From Baekduia alba (GTDB lineage: Bacteria > Actinomycetota > Thermoleophilia > Solirubrobacterales > Solirubrobacteraceae): a stretch of 64,000 nucleotides of DNA. Every line of letters starts with the position of its first letter. Positions within the stretch are counted from its first letter, which is position 1. Both the position numbers and the translations under genes were made by a program. Below the pieces are notes generated by a model. That model was not told the origin of the DNA and ran no database searches. It saw nothing but the letters and a program-made list of their open reading frames with translations. The stretch lies in assembly GCF_028416635.1 (NCBI RefSeq), contig NZ_CP114013.1:1984001-2048000 (forward strand). The letters run 5' to 3'. Positions 16,347-24,757 of this stretch are shown here, one piece after another.

Positions 16347-17807
16347 TCAGGCGCGGGCGTCCGTCCGAGGTTGAACCTCGCCGGGGCGCCAGGTCTGGTC
16401 GAACCAGGCCTCAAGCGGGCCGTAGATGCGCAGGATCGGAAACCAGCCCTTGTTGGGGACGGTCTGGATCCAGTTGTGCGGGTGGTCGCTCGGCGCGCTG
16501 GGCCCGAAGAAGATGGTGGTGTCGCCGTTGGCTTCGGTGGCGAGATCCTCGGTGTTGGCGTGGACGCTCGGGTACGGCGTGTCGGTCTGCAGGAGCGAGC
16601 GGGTCTGGGTGTCGTAGATGTCGACCGCCCAGAACGTCTTGGCCGGGATGTTCGCGGGCAGCGTCAGCGTGTACTCGCGATCGCCGTGCAGCCAGTCGCC
16701 GTTGACGTCGCGCGCGGTGAAGGCGTACTGCGAGCCGACGCCCACGGCCGCGTGGGTCATGGCCGGCGTGATGCCGGTGCCGACGTAGTGCATCATCGCC
16801 CGGTTGTCGAGCAGGCGGGCGCCGTTGGACAGGAACTCGTGGCTGCCGCCGACGAAGGCCGTCGACCACATGCTCTCGCCCTTGGAATAGATGTAGGCCT
16901 CGTCCTGGCGTGGCGCGTAGAGGATGCTGCGCACGATCCCGGCGCCGAGGCGCGCGGCGGTGTCCAGGATCCCGCGCAGGCGGTCGTCGGGCGCGAACGG
17001 CCTGCCGGAGACGATCCCGAGCGCGGCGAGCTGGCCGGCGCGCTCGGGGTCCAGCGCCTCGGCGGGCTCCTCAGCGACGATCGAGGCGACCTCGTCGAAG
17101 AAGCTGCCGTCGTTGGCGTGGATGCCGTTGAACGCCGCCGGGGAGAAGTTCAGGAACTCGGTCGGCGGCGGGTCATCGGCCTGAGCCAGCGGGTAGATCT
17201 GGGTCTTCTTGATGTCCTCCACGCCGCCCAGCGCGCGGATGACCAGCCAGTTGGAGTACGTCGGCGACCGGGCCACGAAGTGTCCATCCGGGACCTCGCC
17301 GTCGTAGTCGGGAGGCAGGATGAGGTACTTGCCGCCAGCGCCCTTGTCCGGGCCGGCCAGGCCGATGTCGGTGACGTAGCGCTGCCAGATCGTGTCGATG
17401 AACCCCAGCGCCTTGGGCGGCGCCTCGATGACCAGCGGCCCGTCGGTCTTTAAGTCCAGGTAGTTGGTGCCGTAGGTCGTCTCGGTGTTGGCCGTCAGGA
17501 CCACGTTGGCCGACGTCGCCTTGGGGTCGGTGTAGCCCAGGATGTTGCTTGCGTCGACGCCGATGCTCCGGAAGCCTTTCCGCATAGCGACCATCGACGC
17601 GCCCGGCATGCAGTTCAGGAACACCTCGACGCCGCGCATCAGGTCCAGCGCGTCGTAGCTGCGCGCCACCGACTCCGGCGACGGCAGCCCGTCGAAGAAC
17701 TCCAGCGCCCCGAACGGGGTCTCCAGCCGCTCAGGCATGCTGATCGAGGCCAGCTCGGCGGCTGGGACGCCGGGGCTGATCGCGGGCTTGTCCACTGCGT
17801 TCTCCAT
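16347..17807 (-). CDS. DUF1254/DUF1214 domain protein
   Basis: ATG 17807 gives 486 residues; an upstream in-frame start at 17882 is possible but has no support. The DUF1254 part includes 'YDALDLMRGVEVFLNCMPGA' and 'NTETTYGTNYLDLKTDGPLV'; the DUF1214 part includes 'YTLTLPANIPAKTFWAVDIY' and ends 'ILRIYGPLEAWFDQTWRPGE'. These widespread proteins are mostly uncharacterised. They are about 450-500 residues, so this one is full length. It lies downstream of the sulfatase remnant on the same strand and just before the mobile zone; no partner suggests a role. Confidence 0.8.
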   Translation of the reverse strand: MENAVDKPAISPGVPAAELASISMPERLETPFGALEFFDGLPSPESVARSYDALDLMRGVEVFLNCMPGASMVAMRKGFRSIGVDASNILGYTDPKATSANVVLTANTETTYGTNYLDLKTDGPLVIEAPPKALGFIDTIWQRYVTDIGLAGPDKGAGGKYLILPPDYDGEVPDGHFVARSPTYSNWLVIRALGGVEDIKKTQIYPLAQADDPPPTEFLNFSPAAFNGIHANDGSFFDEVASIVAEEPAEALDPERAGQLAALGIVSGRPFAPDDRLRGILDTAARLGAGIVRSILYAPRQDEAYIYSKGESMWSTAFVGGSHEFLSNGARLLDNRAMMHYVGTGITPAMTHAAVGVGSQYAFTARDVNGDWLHGDREYTLTLPANIPAKTFWAVDIYDTQTRSLLQTDTPYPSVHANTEDLATEANGDTTIFFGPSAPSDHPHNWIQTVPNKGWFPILRIYGPLEAWFDQTWRPGEVQPRTDARA

Positions 17808-17895
17808 GGTCGTGCGAGCGTCCCTGCGTCCGGGGTGGTCGCACGTCACCCGCGACGGGTGACGTGTCGCGCTGCTGCTCACCCGGTGCCTGCGT

Positions 17896-18750
17896 CTATT
17901 GGCGGGCCATGGCGATGCTCAGGCGCTGCTCGGGGGTGATGAGGTGGTCGAGGTCTTCGGCGGCGTCGGCGATGTCGATCTGCACCCACTCGACGGTGCC
18001 AGTGAAGCGGCTGGTCTGCGCGGTGTACTGGTCGCTGACGGGCGATGCGGTGTCGGAGCCGAGGTCGCAGGTCTCGTCGCCGGAGAAGGCCAGCGGGACG
18101 GTGGCCGGGAGGCGGCCCCCGCCGATCCGGGTGCTGTCGAGGTAGAGGGCGACGTCGGCGCCCTTGCCCAGGCCGCCGCCGTCGTAGGTGAACTCGGCGC
18201 GCACCTGATGGGGGCCGGCCGGGACCGTCGTGTCGGTGGTGATGTCGAAGTGCTGGAGGCCGAGCAGGTTGTAGGAGTAGGTCGGTCGGCCGTCCTTGAG
18301 GTGCAGGCTCCAGCCGGCGAACGCGCCGCCCTGGGCGACGATCACGCCCTCGGCGCCGCCGTCGGGGATCGTGACCTGCGCGGTCACCGCGTGGGACTTG
18401 TTCTTGACGTTGATGACGACGTTCTCGCTGAGGCGGCTCATGCCGCCGAAGAGCAGCTGCGAGGTGCCGTGCACGAGCGTGGGGCGGCCGGCGAGGTCGG
18501 AGTTGAAGCGCTCGATGCGGCGGTCGTCGAGCGGCAGCACCCCGTACTTGCGCGCCTCGTCCATGAAGAGCTCTTGCAGCTCGGCGAGCTTGTCGGGCAT
18601 CTGCGCGGCGAGGTCGTGGGCCTGGCTCCAGTCCGTGTTGGTGTCGTAGAGCTCCCAGGTGTCGTCGGCGAACGGCGGCAGCGGCTTGCCCTGCACCCAC
18701 GGGGTCGAGTGGCGGGTGACCGCGGTCCAGCCCTCGTGGTAGATACCGCA
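17896..18750 (-). pseudogene. Arylsulfatase C-terminal remnant
   Basis: The frame is open from about 18750, where 'GIYHEGWTAVTRHSTPW' appears, typical of the region just past the catalytic domain of class I arylsulfatases, followed by 'WELYDTNTDWSQAHDLAAQ'. The remainder is the beta-rich C-terminal domain. The whole catalytic domain with the formylglycine C/S-x-P-x-R motif is missing. About 280 residues remain from a protein that normally exceeds 700. The break coincides with the promoter of the plus-strand chimeric gene at 18822, which fits a deletion or insertion junction there. Confidence 0.7.
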
Positions 18751-18784
18751 TGGGCGGGTCAGGTAAAACAGAACCTTGGTTCGT

Positions 18785-18792
18785 GTTCTAAT
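18785..18792. promoter_or_regulatory. GTTCTAAT operator-like element
   Basis: GTTCTAAT (ATTAGAAC on the other strand) lies 30 bases before the GTG at 18822 and overlaps a TAATAT that could be a -10. The same ATTAGAAC core occurs at both divergent promoters near 32.6 kb, so a common regulator, perhaps the TetR protein at 27.9 kb, is plausible. Confidence 0.4.
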
Positions 18793-18821
18793 ATGGGTTC
18801 GAGACGACCAGGAGGAGACCC

Positions 18822-19244
18822 GTGGGGACCATCGTCACCGAGCGGTTGGGCGACGTCGCGCGCATCGCGCTCGACCGGCCCGAGAAGCTCAACAGCCTCG
18901 CACTGCCGGTGCGCCAGGCGCTCCTGGATGCGCTCCGTGCGGCGGCCCACGACGACACCGTCCGCGCGGTCATCCTGACCGGAACCGGGCGCGCCTTCTG
19001 CAGCGGACAGGACCTTGGCGCCGCGGAGGAGATCGTCATGAGCGACAAGGGGTTCTTCGCGTGCGCGTTCGTGCGCGTGGGACTCGCGCCCGACGACGTG
19101 GCCGCCGCGATCCTCGACGGGCTGGCGAGCGACGCGTTCCTGATCCTCCCGCATCCCGAGGCGCTCACCTTCATGCAACGCAAGGCCACCAGCTGCGACC
19201 GGTGGCGGGCCGGCATGCGCCGCCTCCAGGGGCAGGTCGCATGA
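18822..19244 (+). CDS. Chimeric ORF: enoyl-CoA hydratase head, SDR tail
   Basis: 140 residues from GTG 18822 with GGAGG upstream. Residues 1-70 are the N-terminus of a crotonase-fold enzyme: 'ARIALDRPEKLNSLALPVRQ' and 'GTGRAFCSGQDLGAAEE' (oxyanion-hole region). From about residue 85 the sequence is the C-terminal end of an SDR: 'LAPDDVAAAILDGLASDAFL', then 'ILPHPEALTFMQRKA' and 'DRWRAGMRRLQ'. Neither half can fold into a known enzyme. The simplest reading is a deletion that fused two adjacent catabolic genes in frame. It is the first gene of an operon with the cupin and the SDR (ATGA overlaps), so it may now matter only as a translated leader. Confidence 0.75.
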   Translation: MGTIVTERLGDVARIALDRPEKLNSLALPVRQALLDALRAAAHDDTVRAVILTGTGRAFCSGQDLGAAEEIVMSDKGFFACAFVRVGLAPDDVAAAILDGLASDAFLILPHPEALTFMQRKATSCDRWRAGMRRLQGQVA

Positions 19245-19765
19245 CGCCCGCCGCGCCGCGCCGCGTCGTGACGGGCCACGACGACCGAGGCCGCTCGGTC
19301 GTGCTCTCCGACGGCCCGACGCCCGTGTCGCGCACGGTCACCGACGATGGCACCGCGTTCCACGAGATCTGGAGCACGGCCGGTGCGCCGGCGGCGATCG
19401 ACGCGGTCGAGGCGAGCGACCCGACCGAGCGCCCGCTGCGCGTGCCGCCCGAGCCCGAGGGCACGGTCATCCGCGTCGTGGACATTCCGGCCGGAGCGCG
19501 GTCGCCGATGCACCGGACCGAGTCGGTGGACTACGGCATCGTCCTGGACGGCGAGCTGCACCTCGTCCTCGACGACGGCAGCGCCACCACGCTGGCGCCC
19601 GGCGACATCGTGGTCCAACGCGGCACCGACCACGCCTGGGAGAACCGATCAGACAGCCCGGCGCGCATGGCCTTCATCTTGGTCGACGGCCGGTTCGCCG
19701 ACCGCCTGAAGACGACGTTGGCCGACGACGTCGCGCTCTACGACCACGAGGTCGGGCCCGCATGA
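19241..19765 (+). CDS. Cupin-domain protein
   Basis: 174 residues; ATG 19241 overlaps the chimeric ORF stop. A single cupin barrel lies at residues 85-150: 'SPMHRTESVDYGIVLDGELH' supplies a His and Glu of the first cupin motif, and 'PGDIVVQRGTDHAWENRSD' the His of the second, so a metal site is likely. Small single-domain cupins near aromatic-degradation genes act as dioxygenases, isomerases or sensors; the sequence does not decide. It overlaps the downstream SDR start by four bases, so the two are translationally coupled. Confidence 0.75.
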   Translation: MTPAAPRRVVTGHDDRGRSVVLSDGPTPVSRTVTDDGTAFHEIWSTAGAPAAIDAVEASDPTERPLRVPPEPEGTVIRVVDIPAGARSPMHRTESVDYGIVLDGELHLVLDDGSATTLAPGDIVVQRGTDHAWENRSDSPARMAFILVDGRFADRLKTTLADDVALYDHEVGPA

Positions 19766-20508
19766 GCGGCGCCGGCGACGGCCGCGTGGTCCTGGTGACC
19801 GGCGCCGGCGGCGGGATCGGCTCCGCGACCGTGGCGGCGCTGCGCGCGGCGGGCGCCGACGTGGTCGGGGCCGACATCGCCGGCGGCTGCGACGTGCGGC
19901 TCGACGTCACCGACCCGGCGTCGTGGCAGGAGGCGGTCGCCGCAGCGGTGACGCGCGGCGGCAGGATCGACGGCCTCGTCAACGCCGCGGGCGTCACGCA
20001 CCGCGCGCGCATCGACGCCGTGGCGATCGAGGACTTCAACAACACGCTCGCGGTCAACCTCACCGGGCCGCTGCCCGGCATCCAGGCCTGCCTGCCGCAC
20101 ATGGGCGAGGGCGGATCGATCGTCAACGTCTGCTCGCTGGCCGCGCTCACCGGTCACTTCCCGGTGGCCTACACGGCGAGCAAGTGGGCGCTGCGCGGCC
20201 TCTCGCGCGTGGCCAGCATGGAGCTCGGCGAGCGCGGCATCCGCGTCAACGCGGTCTTCCCCGGCTACATCGAGACCCCTATGACGGCGACGGCGGCGCC
20301 CGCGTTCCTCGCCGCGAGCATCGACGCCGCGCCGCTGGGCCGCGCCGGCCGACCCGAGGAGGTCGCGGAGCTGATCGCGTTCCTCGTCTCGCCGGCGTCG
20401 TCGTACATCAGCGGCGCGGAGATCACGGTCGACGGCGGGACCGCCGCACACGGCGGGGCCAAGCTGCTGTCCGACGCGGTCAGGCCGCCCGCAGAGCAGC
20501 CTGGATGA
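19762..20508 (+). CDS. Classical SDR dehydrogenase
   Basis: 248 residues. All classical SDR motifs are present: TGAGGGIG near residue 14, NAAG, the catalytic Ser in 'IVNVCSLAALTGHF' and YTASK, then 'NAVFPGYIETPM'. Acidic residues after the second strand ('VVGADIA') favour NAD over NADP. It probably oxidises or reduces a hydroxyl on a catabolic intermediate. It is the last gene of the chimera-cupin-SDR operon and overlaps the convergent hydrolase gene by 29 bases. Confidence 0.85.
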   Translation: MSGAGDGRVVLVTGAGGGIGSATVAALRAAGADVVGADIAGGCDVRLDVTDPASWQEAVAAAVTRGGRIDGLVNAAGVTHRARIDAVAIEDFNNTLAVNLTGPLPGIQACLPHMGEGGSIVNVCSLAALTGHFPVAYTASKWALRGLSRVASMELGERGIRVNAVFPGYIETPMTATAAPAFLAASIDAAPLGRAGRPEEVAELIAFLVSPASSYISGAEITVDGGTAAHGGAKLLSDAVRPPAEQPG

Positions 20509-21145
20509 TCGCGTTGGGCGCCTGCCACGGCACCTGATGGGCGGCAGTCTGCACGACGGTCGTCCGCGCTCCGAACCGCTCGCCGAGGTCGGCCATCAGG
20601 CGCGGGGCCACCAGCCGATCGCGCGATCCGCAGACGACCTCCACGTTGGCGACCGCCCTTTCCGGCGCCGCGAACGCCGCGCACGCGCGCAGGTGTGGCT
20701 CCAGCGCGTCGCGGTGGCGCAGCACCATGCGCTCCATGCGCGAAGCGACCGCGGCGCTGGCGGGCTCCTGGGCGACCGCTCGCCGACCACCCGCGGCGGC
20801 GACGGCGAACTGCGTCGCGAGTGCCTCGACGCCGCCCGCGCGCAGGGTCGCCCACGTCGCGTCATGCACCGGGAGCGCCGTGCCGCAGGACACGACGACC
20901 CAGCCCGCAGCCGGCGTCGACCCCTGCGCCGCGAGCAGAGCGGTGACCGCGCCGCCGAGCGAGTGGCCGACGACGACGTCTCCAGGCTGCACCCGGCTCT
21001 CGACGTCGGCGACGAGCGGCCCGAGCTCGTCGGTCGGCGCCAGCTCGACGACCAGCGTCGGCACCGGGCTCAGCGCGATGACCTCGGCCCACAGCTCGGC
21101 GTCCTCCGCGGCGCCGCAGACCAACACCATGCGGTTGATGCTCAC
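20480..21145 (-). CDS. Alpha/beta hydrolase
   Basis: 221 residues from GTG 21145, which overlaps the upstream stop (GTGA). The nucleophile elbow is 'GDVVVGHSLGGAV' (Ser), the acid is likely in 'VEVVCGSRDRLVAP' and the His in 'TAAHQVPWQAP'. It resembles salicylate/methyl-ester or ring-fission-product hydrolases of the MES/HNL group in size and motif spacing. It is the last gene of the long coupled minus-strand operon that starts at or above 26519, so it probably acts late in the same catabolic route. Cytosolic. Confidence 0.8.
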   Translation of the reverse strand: MSINRMVLVCGAAEDAELWAEVIALSPVPTLVVELAPTDELGPLVADVESRVQPGDVVVGHSLGGAVTALLAAQGSTPAAGWVVVSCGTALPVHDATWATLRAGGVEALATQFAVAAAGGRRAVAQEPASAAVASRMERMVLRHRDALEPHLRACAAFAAPERAVANVEVVCGSRDRLVAPRLMADLGERFGARTTVVQTAAHQVPWQAPNAIIQAALRAA

Positions 21146-21603
21146 GACAGCGCGGGGTCGTGCCGCGCGCTGCGGACCGCGTCGTGGAGCGAATAGCCCC
21201 GCGTCGCGTAGGGGAAGCCGTCGAGCTCTGAGTCGGCGGCCTCCTGGCGGTAGTAGGAGCGGATCTCCGCGATGCGCCCGTCCCGCAGCGCGAACCACTC
21301 CGCGCCCCGGGTCACGACGCGCTCGCTCGCGCCCGCCGGCCGCCAGAACATGCTCCACTCGATGACGGCCTCGTCGTCCTGGACGATGCCGTGGTCGACG
21401 ACCCAGACCGGTGCGATGGCGCCGTGGACCTTGCGCCAGTAGCGGCCGAGGTGCTCGGCCCCGCGCACCGGCGCCGAGCCCACGTTGGGCGCGAGGAAGT
21501 AGTGCACGACGTCGGCGGTCACGGTCGCCGTCACGCCCTCGGCGTCGCCGCGGCTGCACGCGTCGTAGTAGCGCGCGATCAGCGCGAGGTGATCAGGTGA
21601 CAT
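21142..21603 (-). CDS. NTF2-like/SnoaL-type protein
   Basis: 153 residues. 'LALIARYYDACSRGDAEGVT' at the start, 'VVHYFLAPNVGSAPVRGAEH' and 'GRIAEIRSYYRQEA' near the end are the standard pattern of NTF2-like cone folds. Such proteins serve as isomerases, hydroxylase partners or small-molecule binders. Next to a FAD monooxygenase it may bind or isomerise the hydroxylated product. It is nine bases downstream of the monooxygenase stop and overlaps the hydrolase start. Confidence 0.75.
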   Translation of the reverse strand: MSPDHLALIARYYDACSRGDAEGVTATVTADVVHYFLAPNVGSAPVRGAEHLGRYWRKVHGAIAPVWVVDHGIVQDDEAVIEWSMFWRPAGASERVVTRGAEWFALRDGRIAEIRSYYRQEAADSELDGFPYATRGYSLHDAVRSARHDPALS

Positions 21604-21612
21604 CGGTCGCTG

Positions 21613-22845
21613 CTACGCCTGCGGCGTCACCGCGGCCGACGACACCGGCCGCGCGGCCTCGACCTGGTCGATCTCGGCGAGCTGGGACAGGATGTGGTCC
21701 GGTGTCGCGTCGCCGACCACCTTCTGCAGCATCGGCGTGTGGTCGTAGACGAGGTCGCGGAGCGGGCGCAGCGGATGCGGGATCCGGTGGAACGCGTAGC
21801 CGGTGAAGAACGCCTGCTGGCTGACGCGACGCGTGTGCGGCTTGCGGCGGTCCTCGAAGGCCTGGAGCGCACGGCGGACGGAGCCGAGGTCCCGGACGTC
21901 GATGCGCTCGAGCTCGGAGGCGAGGAAGTAGCCGTCCTCGATCGACATCCCGGCGCCGTACGCCGCGTACGGAGACGTCGGGTGGGCGGCGTCGCCGACC
22001 AGGGTCACGCGCCCCTTCGACCACTGCTTGAGCGGCTTGCGATCGCGGATCTCCCAGCGCTGCAGGTTCTCGGACGGCGTCGCGTCGATCATCGACCGCA
22101 GCTTCTCCGAGAAGCCGGCGGCGCGCGTCCGCGAGAACGCCATCAGGTCCTGGTCGAACGGCTCGGACGGGTCGAAGGCCTCGAGGACCCACCACTCGTA
22201 GCCCCACTGCCCCTCGTGGAGGATCGGCGTGTAGCTGGCCTGCGTGCTGCGGTCGTGGGCGATCACGGAGTCGGGCGGCCGCTCGGGATCGTCGACGTAG
22301 AGGTAACCCCCGACGAGGTGCAGATGCTGATGGCGGATGGGCGAATCGCCCCACAGCTGCCGGCGCACGGCCGAACGCAGGCCGTCGCCGCCGACGAGCA
22401 CATCGGCCTCCACCGGCTCGCGGTCGGCGAGATGGACGACAACGCGATCGCCGCCATCCTCGAAGCGCGTCATCTCGTGGCCGAGCTTGAGCACACCCGG
22501 CGGGAGCGCGTCGAGCATGCGCTTGTACAGCCCCCAGCGCAGCAGGCCGATGAAGCCGCCGCCGTACTCCGCGACGACCTCGTCGGGCAGGCGCACGGTC
22601 GCGCGCAGGTGCCCGTCGGAGCGCCGGAACGTCGTCAGCGCCGCCGCGCCCAGGTCGGTGGTGTCGACCCCGATGAGCCCGAGCACCTTCTGCGGCGGCG
22701 GCCACAAGTTGAGGATGTTGCCCGCGGGCTTGACCTCGGGGTAGCGCTCGTAGATCGACGCCTCGAAGCCGGCGCGATGCGCCGCGAGCGCCGTGGCCAT
22801 GCCGCCCGGCCCGGCGCCGACGATGGCGATGCGGCCCTTGCTCAT
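21613..22845 (-). CDS. FAD-dependent aromatic monooxygenase (class A)
   Basis: 410 residues from ATG 22845, which overlaps the amidohydrolase stop (ATGA). 'RIAIVGAGPGGMATALAAHR' is the FAD-binding GxGxxG motif. 'ADVLVGGDGLRSAVRRQLWG' is the DG motif and 'RVTLVGDAAHPTSPYAAYGA' the second FAD motif. Length and motifs fit single-component flavin hydroxylases such as salicylate or 3-hydroxybenzoate hydroxylases, which use NAD(P)H and O2. 'YEWWVLEAFDPSEPFD' in the substrate domain is not diagnostic. It probably introduces a hydroxyl on the ring before cleavage. Confidence 0.85.
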   Translation of the reverse strand: MSKGRIAIVGAGPGGMATALAAHRAGFEASIYERYPEVKPAGNILNLWPPPQKVLGLIGVDTTDLGAAALTTFRRSDGHLRATVRLPDEVVAEYGGGFIGLLRWGLYKRMLDALPPGVLKLGHEMTRFEDGGDRVVVHLADREPVEADVLVGGDGLRSAVRRQLWGDSPIRHQHLHLVGGYLYVDDPERPPDSVIAHDRSTQASYTPILHEGQWGYEWWVLEAFDPSEPFDQDLMAFSRTRAAGFSEKLRSMIDATPSENLQRWEIRDRKPLKQWSKGRVTLVGDAAHPTSPYAAYGAGMSIEDGYFLASELERIDVRDLGSVRRALQAFEDRRKPHTRRVSQQAFFTGYAFHRIPHPLRPLRDLVYDHTPMLQKVVGDATPDHILSQLAEIDQVEAARPVSSAAVTPQA

Positions 22846-23798
22846 CGCGCTGCCTCCTCGGTGGTCGACCGCATCGCCTCGACGAGGCGCGGCACCAGCC
22901 TCGCGGCGTTGCCGGCGTCCACCCGCGCGCGGTCCGCGCCGAGGAAGGCCAGCTCGCGCGCCGGGTCGCCGCCCTCGGGCGGCAGCGCGGCGTAGGGGTA
23001 GTCGGTGCCGAACACGACGTGGTCGATGTCGGTGACGTCCAGCACCGTCTTGACGGCGAGCTCGTGGTTGGAGAGCCCGGTGTCGTAGCACTGGCGGCGC
23101 AGGTACTCGAGCGCGCCCACCGGCGCCGCGGTCGCCAGGTCGGGCTCGCGGTCGGCCAGGGACGCCAGCCGGTGGGCGAGGAACGGCGCGGCGCCGCCGA
23201 GATGGGCGAACTGCAGCTTGATGTCCGGGCAGCGTTCGAACGTCCCGCTGTAGATCAGGCGCGCGATCGCGCGCGTCGTCTCGAACGGGAACTCATAGAG
23301 CCACACCGGGTGCGGCGCCGGCGGCGCATAGGGCGGCAGCGCGGGGTGCACGAACACATAGGCCTTGCGTCGGTGCAGCTCGTCGAACAGCGCGTCCCAC
23401 GCCGGGTCGCCGATGTAGGTGCCGGCTACGTGCGACGGCAGCCAGACGCCGTCCATGCCCAGGACGTCGAGCGCGTGGGCCAGCTCGGCCAGCGCCGCGC
23501 CGACGTCGGGCAGCGGCAACGTGGCCAGCGCGGCGAAGCGTGCCGGCGCGTCGCGCGCGACCCCGGCGAGCACCTCGTTGACCGTGCGGGCCAGGTCGTT
23601 GGCTCGACCCTGGTCGCCGAAGAACACGCCGGGCGGGCCGGGGGAGATGACCGCGGCGTCGATGCCGTGGCGCTCCATCGTGGCCGTCAGGCCTTCGACC
23701 GTCGCGGGCGGCAGCGGCGGCAGCGAGCCGTCGGGAAGCCGCAGTCCCTCGAGGTACTCCGGGGGTGTGACGTGGGCGTGGAGGTCGATGCGCGTCAT
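22842..23798 (-). CDS. Amidohydrolase (ACMSD-like metal-dependent hydrolase/decarboxylase)
   Basis: 318 residues from ATG 23798, overlapping the preceding gene's stop by four bases. 'RIDLHAHVTPPEYL' supplies the HxH metal ligands, 'KAYVFVHPALPPYAP' and 'KLQFAHLGGAAPFLAHRL' the later His residues and 'VVFGTDYPYA' the conserved Asp. This is the amidohydrolase-2 family of aminocarboxymuconate-semialdehyde decarboxylase and gamma-resorcylate decarboxylase; members decarboxylate aromatic or muconate acids or hydrolyse lactones and amides. Within this operon it likely acts on a ring acid or a ring-fission product. Confidence 0.8.
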   Translation of the reverse strand: MTRIDLHAHVTPPEYLEGLRLPDGSLPPLPPATVEGLTATMERHGIDAAVISPGPPGVFFGDQGRANDLARTVNEVLAGVARDAPARFAALATLPLPDVGAALAELAHALDVLGMDGVWLPSHVAGTYIGDPAWDALFDELHRRKAYVFVHPALPPYAPPAPHPVWLYEFPFETTRAIARLIYSGTFERCPDIKLQFAHLGGAAPFLAHRLASLADREPDLATAAPVGALEYLRRQCYDTGLSNHELAVKTVLDVTDIDHVVFGTDYPYAALPPEGGDPARELAFLGADRARVDAGNAARLVPRLVEAMRSTTEEAAR

Positions 23799-24757
23799 GC
23801 CGCCACGCACCGGTTGCGCTGCGTGCCGAGGCCGGTGATCGACCCTTCCATCACGTCGCCGGCCACGAGCCAGCGGTTGTCGTGGTGGCCGGCGTTGCCG
23901 GCAGGAGAGCCCGTCAGGATGAGGTCGCCGGCCGCCAGCGTCACGACCGTCGAGGCGTAGGCGATGAGCCGCTCCACACCGTAGATGATGTCGTCGACCC
24001 CTTCATCTTGCATCGCCTTCCCGTTGAGCTTCAACTCGATGCGCAGCGCCCGGTAGTCCGGGACGAACTCGCGCGGGACGATGTAGGGGCCGGTGGGAAA
24101 GAACGTCGGGCGGTTCTTGGTCATCAGGAAATCGGTCATCGGGAAGCCGGGGCGCTGCATGACGTCGCGCGTGCTGATGTCGTTGCTGATCGCGTAGCCC
24201 GCGACGTGCTCCATCGCGTCCTCCTCGGGAATGTCCTGGCCGCCACGGCTCACGACCACGGCCAGCTCGAGCTCCCAGTCGTGCTGGACGCCCGGACCGC
24301 GCAGGACGACGTCGTCGGTCGCCCCGCTCAGCGCGCTCGGCAGCCCCGCGAACATGTACGGCTCCTCCGACGTGGCGCGCCGGGCGGAGATGTCCTCCGC
24401 CTCGGCGCGCACCGCGCTCTCAGGCCGCTCGTCGCCGCCCTGGCGCATGAAGGTGTAGGCGATCTGGCGCACGTGCTTGAAGTAGTTCGCGCCCGCGCAG
24501 AGGATCTGACCGGAGGGAGCGACGGGCGGCAGCGGCCGCACGTCGGCGTAGGGCGCGACGGGGCCGGCGGGCTCCGCGGCCAGCGCGCGCAGACGCGGCA
24601 GCGTCCCGTCCCAATCACGCAGCAGCGCGAGCGTCGTGGCATCGTCGCCGAACGCCGCGCGCAGGTCGAGCACGCGCTCGCCGCCACCGAGGACCAGGCC
24701 GGGGAACGGATCCCCGTCACCGCCGGCGAACGTGCCGAGCCCGAACGGGTCGCTCAT
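23795..24757 (-). CDS. Fumarylacetoacetate hydrolase family protein
   Basis: 320 residues from ATG 24757 (ATGA overlap). The FAH C-terminal domain is clear: 'GQILCAGANYFKHVRQIAYT', metal ligands in 'HDWELELAVVVSRGGQDIP', 'VAGYAISNDISTRDVM' and 'LIAYASTVVTLAAGDLILTG', ending at 'GDVMEGSITGLGTQRN'. The family cleaves or decarboxylates 2-oxo acids formed after meta-cleavage (fumarylpyruvate hydrolase, oxohexenedioate decarboxylase and similar). The insert 'LPSALSGATDDVVLRG' resembles that of acylpyruvate hydrolases. It is the first of two FAH paralogs in the same operon. Confidence 0.82.
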   Translation of the reverse strand: MSDPFGLGTFAGGDGDPFPGLVLGGGERVLDLRAAFGDDATTLALLRDWDGTLPRLRALAAEPAGPVAPYADVRPLPPVAPSGQILCAGANYFKHVRQIAYTFMRQGGDERPESAVRAEAEDISARRATSEEPYMFAGLPSALSGATDDVVLRGPGVQHDWELELAVVVSRGGQDIPEEDAMEHVAGYAISNDISTRDVMQRPGFPMTDFLMTKNRPTFFPTGPYIVPREFVPDYRALRIELKLNGKAMQDEGVDDIIYGVERLIAYASTVVTLAAGDLILTGSPAGNAGHHDNRWLVAGDVMEGSITGLGTQRNRCVAA

